The position numbers were made by a program, and so were the translations under genes. Positions 54,215-62,603 of a stretch of DNA of 64,000 nt are shown in pieces. Source of the stretch: Sphingomonas sp. PAMC26645 (GTDB lineage Bacteria; Pseudomonadota; Alphaproteobacteria; Sphingomonadales; Sphingomonadaceae); contig NZ_CP039249.1 of the NCBI RefSeq assembly GCF_004795835.1, forward strand, positions 2,827,001 to 2,891,000, in the 5' to 3' direction. The notes under the pieces are model-generated. The model was not told the origin of the DNA. It searched no databases and saw only the letters and a list, made by a program, of their open reading frames with translations. How positions within the stretch are numbered: the first letter of the stretch is position 1; each line of letters opens with the position of its first letter.

Positions 54215-54931
54215 TCAGTCGTGCGTCCGCGCCTGCCAGGTCGCATGCTCGATCCCGTGCACCTTCGCGAGGTGATCCGTGATCGCATCCAGCTCTTCCG
54301 CCGGCACGTTCGTCGCCACCAGAGTCGCCGCGATCTCCACCCGGTCCTCCCCCCGCTCGGTTACATCCAGCTCCGCCACCTGCAACTGCGCAGCCTCCAG
54401 ATGCTCGACCACCAGATCGCCGATCGGCCCCGCATCGCCCGCCGCAACCGTCACCATCACGCTATAGGTGGCTTCGATCGTCCGCCCCTCGGTCGGGATC
54501 CGGTTGATCCCGTCGACCAGCGGCCGCAGCGCGGTGTTCGCGAGCAGGACGACGAACGTCAGCAACCCAGCCTCCGCAATCATGTCGCTGCCCGCGCACG
54601 ACCCCACCGCCGCCGAGCACCACAAGGTCGCCGCGGTGTTCAGCCCGCGGACGTTCATCCCCTCCTTCATGATCACGCCCGCGCCGAGGAAGCCGATCCC
54701 CGACACGACATAGGCGATGATCCGGATCGACTCGACGTCCCCGCCCAGCCGCTGCCCGAGATCGACGAACGCCGCCGACCCCAGTGCGACCAGCGTGTTG
54801 GTGCGCAACCCCGCGGTCCGCTGGCGATATTGCCGCTCCGCCCCGATCAGCGTCCCGAACACGAACGCGGCGATATAGCTCACCACCGTGTCGAGGAACG
54901 GCCACAGGTGAAACGTCTCGACGAACCGCAC
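54215..54931 (-). CDS. MgtC/SapB family membrane protein
   Basis: Inner-membrane protein of 238 residues. The N-terminal 140 residues hold four or so hydrophobic helices with the family marks FGTLIGAERQYRQRTAGLRTN (split over two helices), LVALGSAAFV, GIGFLGAGVIMKEG and GLNTAATLWCSAAVG. The C-terminal cytosolic domain (about 150-238) resembles an ACT-like regulatory fold. MgtC proteins act in magnesium limitation and ATPase control in pathogens; in free-living bacteria the role is unclear. It starts at a GTG (54931) 6 bp after the peptidase stop, so it is probably co-transcribed with it. Confidence 0.92.
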   Translation of the reverse strand: MRFVETFHLWPFLDTVVSYIAAFVFGTLIGAERQYRQRTAGLRTNTLVALGSAAFVDLGQRLGGDVESIRIIAYVVSGIGFLGAGVIMKEGMNVRGLNTAATLWCSAAVGSCAGSDMIAEAGLLTFVVLLANTALRPLVDGINRIPTEGRTIEATYSVMVTVAAGDAGPIGDLVVEHLEAAQLQVAELDVTERGEDRVEIAATLVATNVPAEELDAITDHLAKVHGIEHATWQARTHD

Positions 54932-54937
54932 CGGCGT

Positions 54938-57250
54938 TTACTTGACCGGAACCGCAGCCGCCTCGGGCACCGGCTTGTCCTTCACCGTCCGGTCGAGGAA
55001 GTTCAGGATCGTCCCCCAGACATGCTCGCTGATCCCCGGCCCCGAAACGCGATGCGTATAGCCGGGGTAGAACATCATCTCGAACGGCGTCGCGGTCGCC
55101 TGCATCCGCGCGGCAACCTTGGTCGAATTGTCGAGGAATACATTGTCGTCCGCCATGCCATGGATCAGCAGCAACGGATCGACGATGCGGTTGGCCTCCT
55201 CGACCGCCGCCGAAGTCGCATAGCTCGCCGGGTCCTTCGCCGGATCGCCCAGATAGCGCTCGGTATAATGCGTGTCGTACAGTTGCCAGTCGGTGACCGG
55301 CGCGCCCGAGACCGCGGCCGCATACACGCCCGGCGTCTTCTCCAGCATCTTCAGCGACATATAACCGCCATACGACCAGCCATAGGTCGCGATCTTGCTC
55401 GGCTCGACGAACGGCAGCGATTTCAGATAATTCGCACCCGACAGCTGGTCCTCGACCTCCACCGTCCCCATCGCATGATAGATCTGATCCTCGAACGCCT
55501 TGCCGCGATTATACGAGCCGCGATTGTCGATCTTGAAGTAGATCCACCCGCGATCGACGAGGTATTGCGGCAGCGCACCTTGCCAGCCGCGCGTGACGAC
55601 CTGACCTGTGCCGGGGCCGCCGTAATGCTCGAAAAACACCGGGTATTTCTTGCCCGGCTCCAGCGGCGGCGTGATCATCTCGTAATGGAGCGTCATGCCG
55701 TTCTTCGCCTTCAGCGTGCCGAACTTGGTCTCCTGATGGCTGGCGAGATACGGGTAATAGGGATGCCCCTCGACCACCGCATTCTCGTTGATCCACGAGA
55801 GCCGCTTGCCGGTCGCGTCCGCCAGATAGACCTGCGTCGGCTGTTTCGGGTTCGAGCGCGAGATGATGAACCGGCTCGCGGCGGCATCCATCGTGGCGCT
55901 GTTCCACCAGCCCGTCTCGGTCAGCTTGGTGATGACGTTCGGCTTGGCGACGTCGACCGAATAGAGCTGCTGCTCGAGCACGTCGTCCTTGTTGCCGAGG
56001 AAGAACAGACGACCCTTTGCTTCGTCCACGCCGACCAGATCGGTGACGACCCAGTCGCCCTTGGTCAGTTGGGTCCATTTTCCCGACGCGAACCGGTAGA
56101 GCTGGCCGTAGCCGCTCCGCTCCGACCGCCAGATCAGGCTACCATCCTTCAAAACGCGATAGGCATCGGACAGGTTCAGCCAGCTCTTCACGCCCGACTT
56201 CTCGGTGAACAGCACGGTCGATTTGCCCGTCGCCGGATCGACGCGGAGCATCTCCAGCAGCTTCTGATCGCGGCTCTGGCGTTGCACCAGCAGCATCCGG
56301 CCATCCGGCGTCCAGTCGACCCGCGCGAGATAGATGTCGGGGTTGGTGCCGAGATCGACCTTCACCTGACCCGAGCCGTCCGGCTTCATGATGTACAGGT
56401 CGACCAGCACATTGGGCGTGCCCGCCGCGGGATAGCGCTGCTCGTAGACCTTGGTCCCGGTCGCGCCGATCGACGCGCGCGTCGCGGTGTGGACCGGGGC
56501 CTCGTCGAAGCGCTCGACCGCGACATAGCGTTCGTCGGGCGACCACCAATAGCCGGTATCGCGGTGCATTTCCTCCTGCGCAACGAACTCCGCCTCGCCG
56601 AAGTGGACCGTGCCGCCGCCGCCCGTCGTCACCGCGCGCGCGTCGCCGCCGGCGAGCGGCTGCACGAAGACGTTCTGGTCGCGGACGAACGAGACGAAGC
56701 TGCCCTTGGGACTCACCACCGGGTTCAGCTCGCCGCCGGGCGTGTTGGTCAGCCGCTTCACCTTGCCGTCGAGCCCGGCGAGATACAGATCACCGTCGAG
56801 CGGCACGAGGATCGATTTGCCATCGGGTGCCCAGTCGTACGCGACGATGCCCTTCTGGCCGCCGATCCGCGCCCGCTCGCGCTGCATCTTCTCGGCCTCG
56901 GTCAGTTCGGCGCCGCTGCCGACGGTCTTCGAATCGACCAGCATCCGCGCTTGGCCCGTCGCGGTATCCACCGCCCAGAGATCGAAGCGCTCCTTCTCGT
57001 CGGCGCGGTTGCGCAAGCTCGTCAGCAGCGTGCCGTCGGGCGAAAGCCGCACCGCTTTCGGCTGCGATCCCGACAGGTCCGGATTGCCGAACACGCGCGC
57101 CATCGTCAGGTCGCCGGGCTTGGCGGCTTCGACCGGACGTATCGGTGCAGGGGCGGGTGCAGCGGGTGCAGCCGGCGGCGTGACCTGATCAGCGGCCATC
57201 GCGGCGGTTCCGACCGAAGCAAGTGCAAGCCCGAGCAACCATGTGCGCAT
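54938..57250 (-). CDS. Dipeptidyl peptidase IV-type S9 peptidase
   Basis: Exported serine peptidase of 770 residues. The signal peptide ends in AMAAD at about residue 20, followed by a Pro/Ala linker. The N-terminal beta-propeller (about 60-500) has the substrate-binding Glu pair in VAQEEMHRDTGYWWSPDE. The catalytic domain has FFEHYGGPGTGQVV, nucleophile Ser626 in GWSYGGYM, Asp in IHGMADDNV and His in YPGYTHRVSG. It removes X-Pro (or X-Ala) dipeptides from peptides in the periplasm. The MgtC-like gene follows 6 bp downstream. Confidence 0.95.
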   Translation of the reverse strand: MRTWLLGLALASVGTAAMAADQVTPPAAPAAPAPAPIRPVEAAKPGDLTMARVFGNPDLSGSQPKAVRLSPDGTLLTSLRNRADEKERFDLWAVDTATGQARMLVDSKTVGSGAELTEAEKMQRERARIGGQKGIVAYDWAPDGKSILVPLDGDLYLAGLDGKVKRLTNTPGGELNPVVSPKGSFVSFVRDQNVFVQPLAGGDARAVTTGGGGTVHFGEAEFVAQEEMHRDTGYWWSPDERYVAVERFDEAPVHTATRASIGATGTKVYEQRYPAAGTPNVLVDLYIMKPDGSGQVKVDLGTNPDIYLARVDWTPDGRMLLVQRQSRDQKLLEMLRVDPATGKSTVLFTEKSGVKSWLNLSDAYRVLKDGSLIWRSERSGYGQLYRFASGKWTQLTKGDWVVTDLVGVDEAKGRLFFLGNKDDVLEQQLYSVDVAKPNVITKLTETGWWNSATMDAAASRFIISRSNPKQPTQVYLADATGKRLSWINENAVVEGHPYYPYLASHQETKFGTLKAKNGMTLHYEMITPPLEPGKKYPVFFEHYGGPGTGQVVTRGWQGALPQYLVDRGWIYFKIDNRGSYNRGKAFEDQIYHAMGTVEVEDQLSGANYLKSLPFVEPSKIATYGWSYGGYMSLKMLEKTPGVYAAAVSGAPVTDWQLYDTHYTERYLGDPAKDPASYATSAAVEEANRIVDPLLLIHGMADDNVFLDNSTKVAARMQATATPFEMMFYPGYTHRVSGPGISEHVWGTILNFLDRTVKDKPVPEAAAVPVK

Positions 57251-57458
57251 CCTGTAGTCTCCGTGGGATCATCCCGCCGGATACCGCCCGACGGACCCGA
57301 AAATCTTCGGTCGCGCGTTATCGCGGCGGCATGGCCCGCCGTAAAGGGCGCATTGTGATGCCGAGCGAGCCGAAACGCCCCTGACTCGCATCATCGTCAT
57401 TTCCCTCCAACACGGCATAATGAACGCTCCGTAAACTCCGTCTTTACGTCCTTCGTTT

Positions 57459-58193
57459 ATGGCAAGCGGGACATCGTCGCGGATCGAGCTTTCCGTGGTG
57501 CAGCACGGCCGGGGAATGATGGTTTCGAACGCGGGCATACAGGACGGGGAGCCGAGCGAGCGGAGCGCATGGGATGCGTTCGTCACGCTCGCCGACGCGG
57601 ACGGCAGCGCAGCGCATCCGCATCATGCGCGCCTGATCGCCGGCGGTCCGGGCCAGCGTAACCTCTCCGACGCGGTCCACGCGCTGTGCGCGGTCCACGG
57701 CGACCATCCCGGCCTGATCGTCGACGTGCTCGCCCGCGCGATCCAGCCCGAGGCATCGGACTGGCTCGCCGCCGCCGCCAGTGGCTTCGCGGACGAGCGC
57801 ACCTATCTCGCACAGCTCACCGCGGCCGTCGGCCCCCTTCCGTCGACCCCCGGCCAGGCGGAGAGCGAGTCGGCACTGGTCGGCGAACGTCATGCGCTCG
57901 AAATGCTCGCCCGCTCGGAGCGTCGTGGTTGCGCGACCGGGGCGGTGGCCGCGCTGCTCCATGACTGGCGCGCGATCCGCCGCGTGCTCGATGTCGCCGC
58001 CGAGCGGTTCGGGGTAGCCGTCCCCGGGCTCACGCTTCCGTCAGAGACCGATACCGCCGCGCTCGTCGCGGAACTCGGTGCATCGCCCGGTTGCCAGCGC
58101 GCGATCCTGTTCGGCGCGCAGCAACTCTTCGCGCAGCATCGCGGGCTGTGGTCGCTACTCGAAGCGCGATCGAGCGCGCGCGGCGACCTCTGA
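57459..58193 (+). CDS. Uncharacterised alpha-helical protein
   Basis: I do not recognise the family. The 244-residue product is largely helical and Ala/Leu-rich, with no signal peptide or membrane segment. Ordered-looking blocks are NLSDAVHALCAVHGDHPGLI, ASDWLAAAASGFADERTYLA and RAILFGAQQLFAQHRGLWSL, and it has several conserved-looking His residues (HPHH, HGDHPG). The start is uncertain: the ATG at 57459 lacks a Shine-Dalgarno, and the ATG at 57516 sits right after GGGGA. It precedes the MoxR ATPase gene by 66 bp on the same strand, so they could be co-transcribed. Confidence 0.75.
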   Translation: MASGTSSRIELSVVQHGRGMMVSNAGIQDGEPSERSAWDAFVTLADADGSAAHPHHARLIAGGPGQRNLSDAVHALCAVHGDHPGLIVDVLARAIQPEASDWLAAAASGFADERTYLAQLTAAVGPLPSTPGQAESESALVGERHALEMLARSERRGCATGAVAALLHDWRAIRRVLDVAAERFGVAVPGLTLPSETDTAALVAELGASPGCQRAILFGAQQLFAQHRGLWSLLEARSSARGDL

Positions 58194-58259
58194 CCGCTTG
58201 CGCTGACCGACGCTTCCCCTCTATCCATACCCGGTATTCAGAACCGGACGGGACATCGC

Positions 58260-59114
58260 ATGAAGCGCTTCGAGGGCACCCAGAGCTACGTCGCGACCGA
58301 CGATTTGAAAGTCGCGGTCAACGCCGCCGTCACGCTGCGCCGCCCGCTGCTGATCAAGGGCGAACCCGGCACCGGCAAGACCGTGCTGGCCTACGAGATC
58401 GCCAAGGCGCTCGGTGCGCCGCTGATCGAGTGGAACATCAAGTCGACCACCAAGGCACAGCAAGGTCTGTACGAGTACGACGCGGTCGCCCGCCTGCGCG
58501 ACGGCCAGCTCGGCGACGCGCGCGTCCACGACATCGGCAACTATATCCGCAAGGGCAAATTGTGGGAGGCGTTCACGCAACCCGCCCCGCCGGTCCTGCT
58601 GATCGACGAGATCGACAAGGCCGATATCGAGTTTCCCAACGACCTGTTGCAGGAACTCGATCGGATGGAATTCCACGTCTACGAGACCAAGGAAACCGTG
58701 CGCGCGGTCGAGCGCCCGATCGTCATCATCACCAGCAACAACGAGAAGGAACTGCCCGACGCGTTCCTGCGCCGGTGTTTCTTCCACTATATCAAGTTCC
58801 CCGACCGCCAGACCATGCAGGCGATCGTCGACGTCCACTTCCCCGGCATTCAGAAGATCCTGGTCAGCAAGGCGATGGACCTGTTCTACGACGTCCGCGA
58901 CGTGCCCGGCCTCAAGAAGAAGCCGTCGACCAGCGAACTGCTCGACTGGCTGAAGCTGCTGCTGCACGAGGACATGCCGCTAGACATCCTCCAGAACCGC
59001 GACCCGACCAAGGCGATTCCGCCCTTGCACGGTGCGCTGCTGAAGAACGAGCAGGACGTCATGCTGTTCGAACGCCTCGCCTTCATGGCGAAGCGCCAGA
59101 AGAACCAGGGGTAA
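58260..59114 (+). CDS. MoxR-type AAA+ ATPase
   Basis: AAA+ chaperone-like ATPase of 284 residues. Walker A is GEPGTGKT at residues 34-41, Walker B VLLIDEIDKAD, sensor 1 VIITSNNEKELP, and the Arg finger region is DAFLRRCFFHYI. MoxR ATPases usually work with a VWA protein to mature or insert metal cofactors in a target enzyme; the matching CoxE-like VWA gene is at 62604, 3.5 kb downstream and separated by three genes. GGGAC stands upstream of the ATG. Target unknown. Confidence 0.94.
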   Translation: MKRFEGTQSYVATDDLKVAVNAAVTLRRPLLIKGEPGTGKTVLAYEIAKALGAPLIEWNIKSTTKAQQGLYEYDAVARLRDGQLGDARVHDIGNYIRKGKLWEAFTQPAPPVLLIDEIDKADIEFPNDLLQELDRMEFHVYETKETVRAVERPIVIITSNNEKELPDAFLRRCFFHYIKFPDRQTMQAIVDVHFPGIQKILVSKAMDLFYDVRDVPGLKKKPSTSELLDWLKLLLHEDMPLDILQNRDPTKAIPPLHGALLKNEQDVMLFERLAFMAKRQKNQG

Positions 59115-59172
59115 GCTATCGAGGAACCGGCGGCCGCGGATGAGCACCGCCGCCGGTCCGATAGTTCGAGCG

Positions 59173-59598
59173 TTACGTGACGTTCGGACCCGTCGGGATA
59201 TAGTCCAGCGCCAGATGCGGCAGCGAGATCGGGCTGCGGAAGTTGAAGCGATTCACCGTCGCTGGATCGGGGATGTGCAACTTCTTGCCGAGCGTCACGA
59301 AATACCACGCCGGCGACGCTCCGCTGATCGCGATGAACGAACCGGGTGCCAGCGACAACGCCTTCGGCATGTTGTCGACGATGTAATCGCTGTTGACGAT
59401 CCCGTTCCAGTCCTTGAACACGCTATTGAAGGTTGCGGGATCCGGGATCCAGTGAAGCTGGCCCCACATCACCAGATAGACTGCCCCGCTGGTGTGCGAT
59501 GTAACGCGCAATCCGTCATACTGCTTCCAGTCTACAACGTTGGCCAGCAGTGCTTCTGCCGCAACTGCATCGATTGTATCGCTGATATCGACCGACAT
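59173..59598 (-). CDS. Orphan protein with a duplicated IPDPAT motif
   Basis: Unknown function. The 141-residue product carries two similar segments: VYLVMWGQLHWIPDPATFN (about residues 41-59) and WYFVTLGKKLHIPDPATVN (about 98-116), each a strand, G-x-x-H/L-x-IPDPAT, suggesting two copies of a small beta-rich unit. It has no signal peptide and no cysteine. I start at the ATG at 59598, 8 nt after AGGA; the upstream GTG at 59604 is an alternative. It points opposite to all its neighbours, lies next to an AT-richer stretch and splits MoxR from its usual partner, all consistent with a recent arrival. Confidence 0.7.
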   Translation of the reverse strand: MSVDISDTIDAVAAEALLANVVDWKQYDGLRVTSHTSGAVYLVMWGQLHWIPDPATFNSVFKDWNGIVNSDYIVDNMPKALSLAPGSFIAISGASPAWYFVTLGKKLHIPDPATVNRFNFRSPISLPHLALDYIPTGPNVT

Positions 59599-59604
59599 GA
59601 TCAC

Positions 59605-59962
59605 AATCCTTTTATGGTGAAGCGGTGATCACTCAGTCGGACAAGCGAAGTATTCCGATCGGGGAACCACGTAGTCTCTTTGAACGCAAATCCCAGGATC
59701 GGTCCGTCGATACGCGACCACTTCGGAGTTATTGCACGACGCCGCAGTTTTCGTGGGCCGTATTCGAGAACTATACGTATTTGAATCAACAGGATCGACG
59801 TCACCGTCCGTTCAGCTATTCCGCGCCATTGTGACCGCAATTCGTCGAGACGGTCACGGCGATTGGCGAGCAGATCGCGGCGAAGTTCGACGGATTAGAT
59901 ATTGATGCACATTAACCATCTGCAGCAACAATAATGCCATACCTGTCCGGCAAGGTGACGGC
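59605..59962. other. AT-richer intergenic stretch, possible gene remnants
   Basis: About 358 bp with visibly lower GC than the surroundings. No convincing gene. Bases 59835-59912 can be read on the plus strand as a 25-codon open tail with coding-like wording (GEQIAAKFDGLDIDAH then stop), which could be the end of a decayed gene. TTAACCAT, a CtrA-type half-site, lies at 59912-59919, 43 bp before the CHAP gene. Confidence 0.4.
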
Positions 59963-60529
59963 ATGAGATTGTATGCTTTCCGTCGTTGGGCGCCGGCACT
60001 GCTGGCAATCGGCATGGCCGCCCCCGCATCCGCCTCTCTGCTCGACTATGTCGGCCAGTGCGTCCCGTTCGCGCGCGCCGCGTCGGGGATCCAGATCTAC
60101 GGCAACGCCTGGACCTGGTGGGAGCAGGCCGACGGCAAGTACGAACGCACGCACAAGCCCAAGGAAGGCGCCGTCATCGTCTTCGCCAAGACCCCGCGCC
60201 TGCCGTTCGGCCATGTCGCGGTCGTCAGCCGGGTGGTCGAGAAGCGCGTCGTGATGCTCACCCACGCCAACTGGTCACGCCAGAACGGCGAGCGCGGGCA
60301 TGCCGAACAGGACGTCACGCTGTTCGACGTCTCGCGCAACAACGATTGGAGCGACGTGAAGGTCTGGTACAAGGATGTGGATGGCCTCGGCGGCGGGGTG
60401 TATCCGGTGTACGGCTTTATCTACGGCCACGCGCATGCGGCCGCTGAATTGACGAGCCGCAACCCCGATTATGTCGGCGCGCTGATCGACGCGTATGTTC
60501 CGGTAAGCGGCGAGCCCATCGCCCGCTGA
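59963..60529 (+). CDS. Exported CHAP-domain amidase/peptidase
   Basis: Probable peptidoglycan hydrolase of 188 residues. The signal peptide is cleaved at about residue 24 (ASA-SLL). The CHAP domain follows at once: catalytic Cys33 in GQCVPFAR, His84 in FGHVAVVSRV and Asn103 in THANW. KEGAVIVFAKT is the usual lead-in strand. The C-terminal region (about 150-188) contains VYPVYGFIYG. A CtrA-like half-site sits just upstream. Family assignment secure, cell-wall target inferred. Confidence 0.92.
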   Translation: MRLYAFRRWAPALLAIGMAAPASASLLDYVGQCVPFARAASGIQIYGNAWTWWEQADGKYERTHKPKEGAVIVFAKTPRLPFGHVAVVSRVVEKRVVMLTHANWSRQNGERGHAEQDVTLFDVSRNNDWSDVKVWYKDVDGLGGGVYPVYGFIYGHAHAAAELTSRNPDYVGALIDAYVPVSGEPIAR

Positions 60530-60539
60530 ACCCGCGTCC

Positions 60540-60619
60540 GTCATCCTGACGAAAGTCAGGATCCAGAGCCAAGAAAGACAGCGTTCGTAACCCTGGATCC
60601 TGACTTTCGTCAGGATGAC
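60540..60619. repeat. 80-bp inverted-arm repeat related to family A
   Basis: Arms GTCATCCTGAC-gaaa-GTCAGGAT and ATCCTGAC-tttc-GTCAGGATGAC around CCAG...CCTGG. The stem sequence differs from family A, but the centre includes AGCGTTCGTAACCCTGG, as in the copy at 44707. It starts 11 bp after the CHAP stop. Confidence 0.85.
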
Positions 60620-60689
60620 GGCGCGAATGGATTGCCGCCACCCTTGAAATCGTGCCACCACCGTAGCCGAAAAGACGGTGGGGATAACG

Positions 60690-62591
60690 ATGCGGTTAAA
60701 GGCTCTGACGACGATCACGCTGGCGCTGCTCACGACGTCCGCGCTGGCGCAAAAGGAAAAGTCCCCGCCCCCCGGTGGCGATATTCCCGCCAAGTTCGTC
60801 CCCGCCAACGCCAGCTTCGACTTCGACCGCCGCGAGGTCGACATTCCGATGCGCGACGGTGTCACGCTCCACGCGGTCATCGTCCAGCGCAAGGGCGTCA
60901 CCGACGCGCCGATCCTGCTCCAGCGCACCCCCTACAACGCCGAGAGCGTCGCCAGCCGATCTTCCAGCCCGAGCGGCGCGATGAACCTCCGCGCATCCGA
61001 CGCGATGTTCTTCGACGCGGGCTATATCCGCGTGTTCGAGGACGTCCGCGGCAAGAACGGTTCGAACGGCGCCTATATCAACGAGCGCCCGCTGATCGGC
61101 CCGCTCAACCAGACGAAAGTCGATCACTCCACCGACGCCTACGACACGATCGATTGGCTCGTGAAGAACCTGAAAAACAGCAACGGCCGCGTCGGCATCA
61201 TTGGCGGCAGCTACGACGGTATGATGGCCGCGATGGCACTGGTAAACCCGCACCCCGCGCTGAAGGCCGCCGTCCCGATGAACCCGGTGATCAACACCTG
61301 GAAGGGCGACGACGATTTCCACGGCGGCGCGTTCCGCCAGATCGGCTACGACTATTACTACACGCAGGACGCGGCGAAGGGCGAAGCCGGCGACCTGTGG
61401 CGCGACGCGTACGACGATTACGACACCTTCCTCCGCGCCGGGTCCGCTAGCGCGTTCGTGAAAAGCCGTGGACTCGAACAGCTCCCGTTCGTCAACCGCC
61501 TCCACGATCACCCAACCTACGACGCGTTCTGGCAGGGCCAGGCACTAGAAACGATCCTCCCCAAGCAGCCACAGACCGTGCAGACGCTCTGGGTCGCCAG
61601 CCAATGGGACCAGGAAGACATCTACGGTGCCGTCGCGGCCTACGAGGCCGTATCTAAAGTCGATCCGAACCACGTCAACCACCTCGCGCTTGGCCCCTGG
61701 GCGCATGGCGGCGCGAACGGCGACGGCTCGACCTTGGGCGCGATCCGCTTCGATGCGGACACCGCGCTCTGGTTCCGCAAGAACGTCCTGCTTCCCTTTC
61801 TCAACGGCGCGCTGAAGACCGGCGCGACACCGCCCGCGCTCGCCCCCGTCACCGCGTTCCAGACCGGCACCAATCAGTGGCAGACGCTCGCCGGCTGGCC
61901 GAACTCGACGGCCACGCAGAAACTCTACTTCCAACCCGCCAGCGGCCTCGCGCCGACCGCCCCGGCGAGCGACGGCCACGACGACTATATCTCCGACCCC
62001 GCCAAGCCGATCCCCTACCGCCTCCGCCCGATCCGCCCGACCTACGCGACCGGCTCGACCTGGCGGCAATGGCTCGTCGACGACCAGCGCCCGTTCTCCG
62101 ATCGCACCGACGTCCTCACCTACCAGACGCCACCGCTCACCAGCCCGGTCGCGATCGCCGGCGCGCCCGTCGCGGACCTGATCGCCAGCACCACCGGCAC
62201 CGACGGCGATTTCGTGGTGAAGTTGATCGATGTCTACCCAGCCGAATATTCCGACAAGCCCGAGATGGGCGGCTACCAGCTCGCCGTCTCGATGGACATT
62301 CTGCGCGGCCGCTACCGAGATAGCTTCGAGAAGCCGACCCCGATCGTCGCCGGCCAGCCCACGCATTTCCGCGTCGTCCTGCCGAACGCCAGCCACGTCT
62401 TCCTCCCCGGCCACCGCATCATGGTCCAGGTCCAGTCGAGCTGGTTCCCACTCTACGACCGCAACCCGCAGACCTACGTCGCCAACATCTTCGACGCGAA
62501 GCCCGCCGACTACCGCAAGGCCACGATCAGCGTCTTCCACTCGGCCGCGCAGCCCAGCGCGATCGAACTGCCGATCGCCGCGGCCAAGTGA
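60690..62591 (+). CDS. CocE/NonD family X-Pro-type hydrolase
   Basis: Exported serine hydrolase of 633 residues, S15/CocE type. The signal peptide ends at about residue 20 (SALAQ). The alpha/beta-hydrolase domain has RTPYNAES, the block VFEDVRGKNGSNG, and nucleophile Ser174 in GGSYDGMMAAMA; the acid and His lie in later segments (WDQEDIYG, LGPWAHGG). The C-terminal jelly-roll domain (about 400-633) has GDFVVKLIDVYP and FLPGHRIMVQVQSSWFP. Known members are cephalosporin/glutaryl acylases, cocaine esterase and X-Pro dipeptidyl peptidase; the substrate here is open. The ATG at 60690 follows GGGGA. The VWA gene follows after 12 bp. Confidence 0.93.
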   Translation: MRLKALTTITLALLTTSALAQKEKSPPPGGDIPAKFVPANASFDFDRREVDIPMRDGVTLHAVIVQRKGVTDAPILLQRTPYNAESVASRSSSPSGAMNLRASDAMFFDAGYIRVFEDVRGKNGSNGAYINERPLIGPLNQTKVDHSTDAYDTIDWLVKNLKNSNGRVGIIGGSYDGMMAAMALVNPHPALKAAVPMNPVINTWKGDDDFHGGAFRQIGYDYYYTQDAAKGEAGDLWRDAYDDYDTFLRAGSASAFVKSRGLEQLPFVNRLHDHPTYDAFWQGQALETILPKQPQTVQTLWVASQWDQEDIYGAVAAYEAVSKVDPNHVNHLALGPWAHGGANGDGSTLGAIRFDADTALWFRKNVLLPFLNGALKTGATPPALAPVTAFQTGTNQWQTLAGWPNSTATQKLYFQPASGLAPTAPASDGHDDYISDPAKPIPYRLRPIRPTYATGSTWRQWLVDDQRPFSDRTDVLTYQTPPLTSPVAIAGAPVADLIASTTGTDGDFVVKLIDVYPAEYSDKPEMGGYQLAVSMDILRGRYRDSFEKPTPIVAGQPTHFRVVLPNASHVFLPGHRIMVQVQSSWFPLYDRNPQTYVANIFDAKPADYRKATISVFHSAAQPSAIELPIAAAK

Positions 62592-62603
62592 CGGAGTGAC
62601 CCC

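Noticed and set aside
54206..57358. A plus-strand open frame of about 1050 codons opposite the S9 peptidase and MgtC-like genes
   Set aside because: Covers two well-identified minus-strand genes; low-complexity His/Arg/Asp-rich translation, no motif.
59835..59912. A real short gene on the plus strand
   Set aside because: Only 25 codons are open, with no start codon or ribosome-binding site; kept as a possible remnant only.
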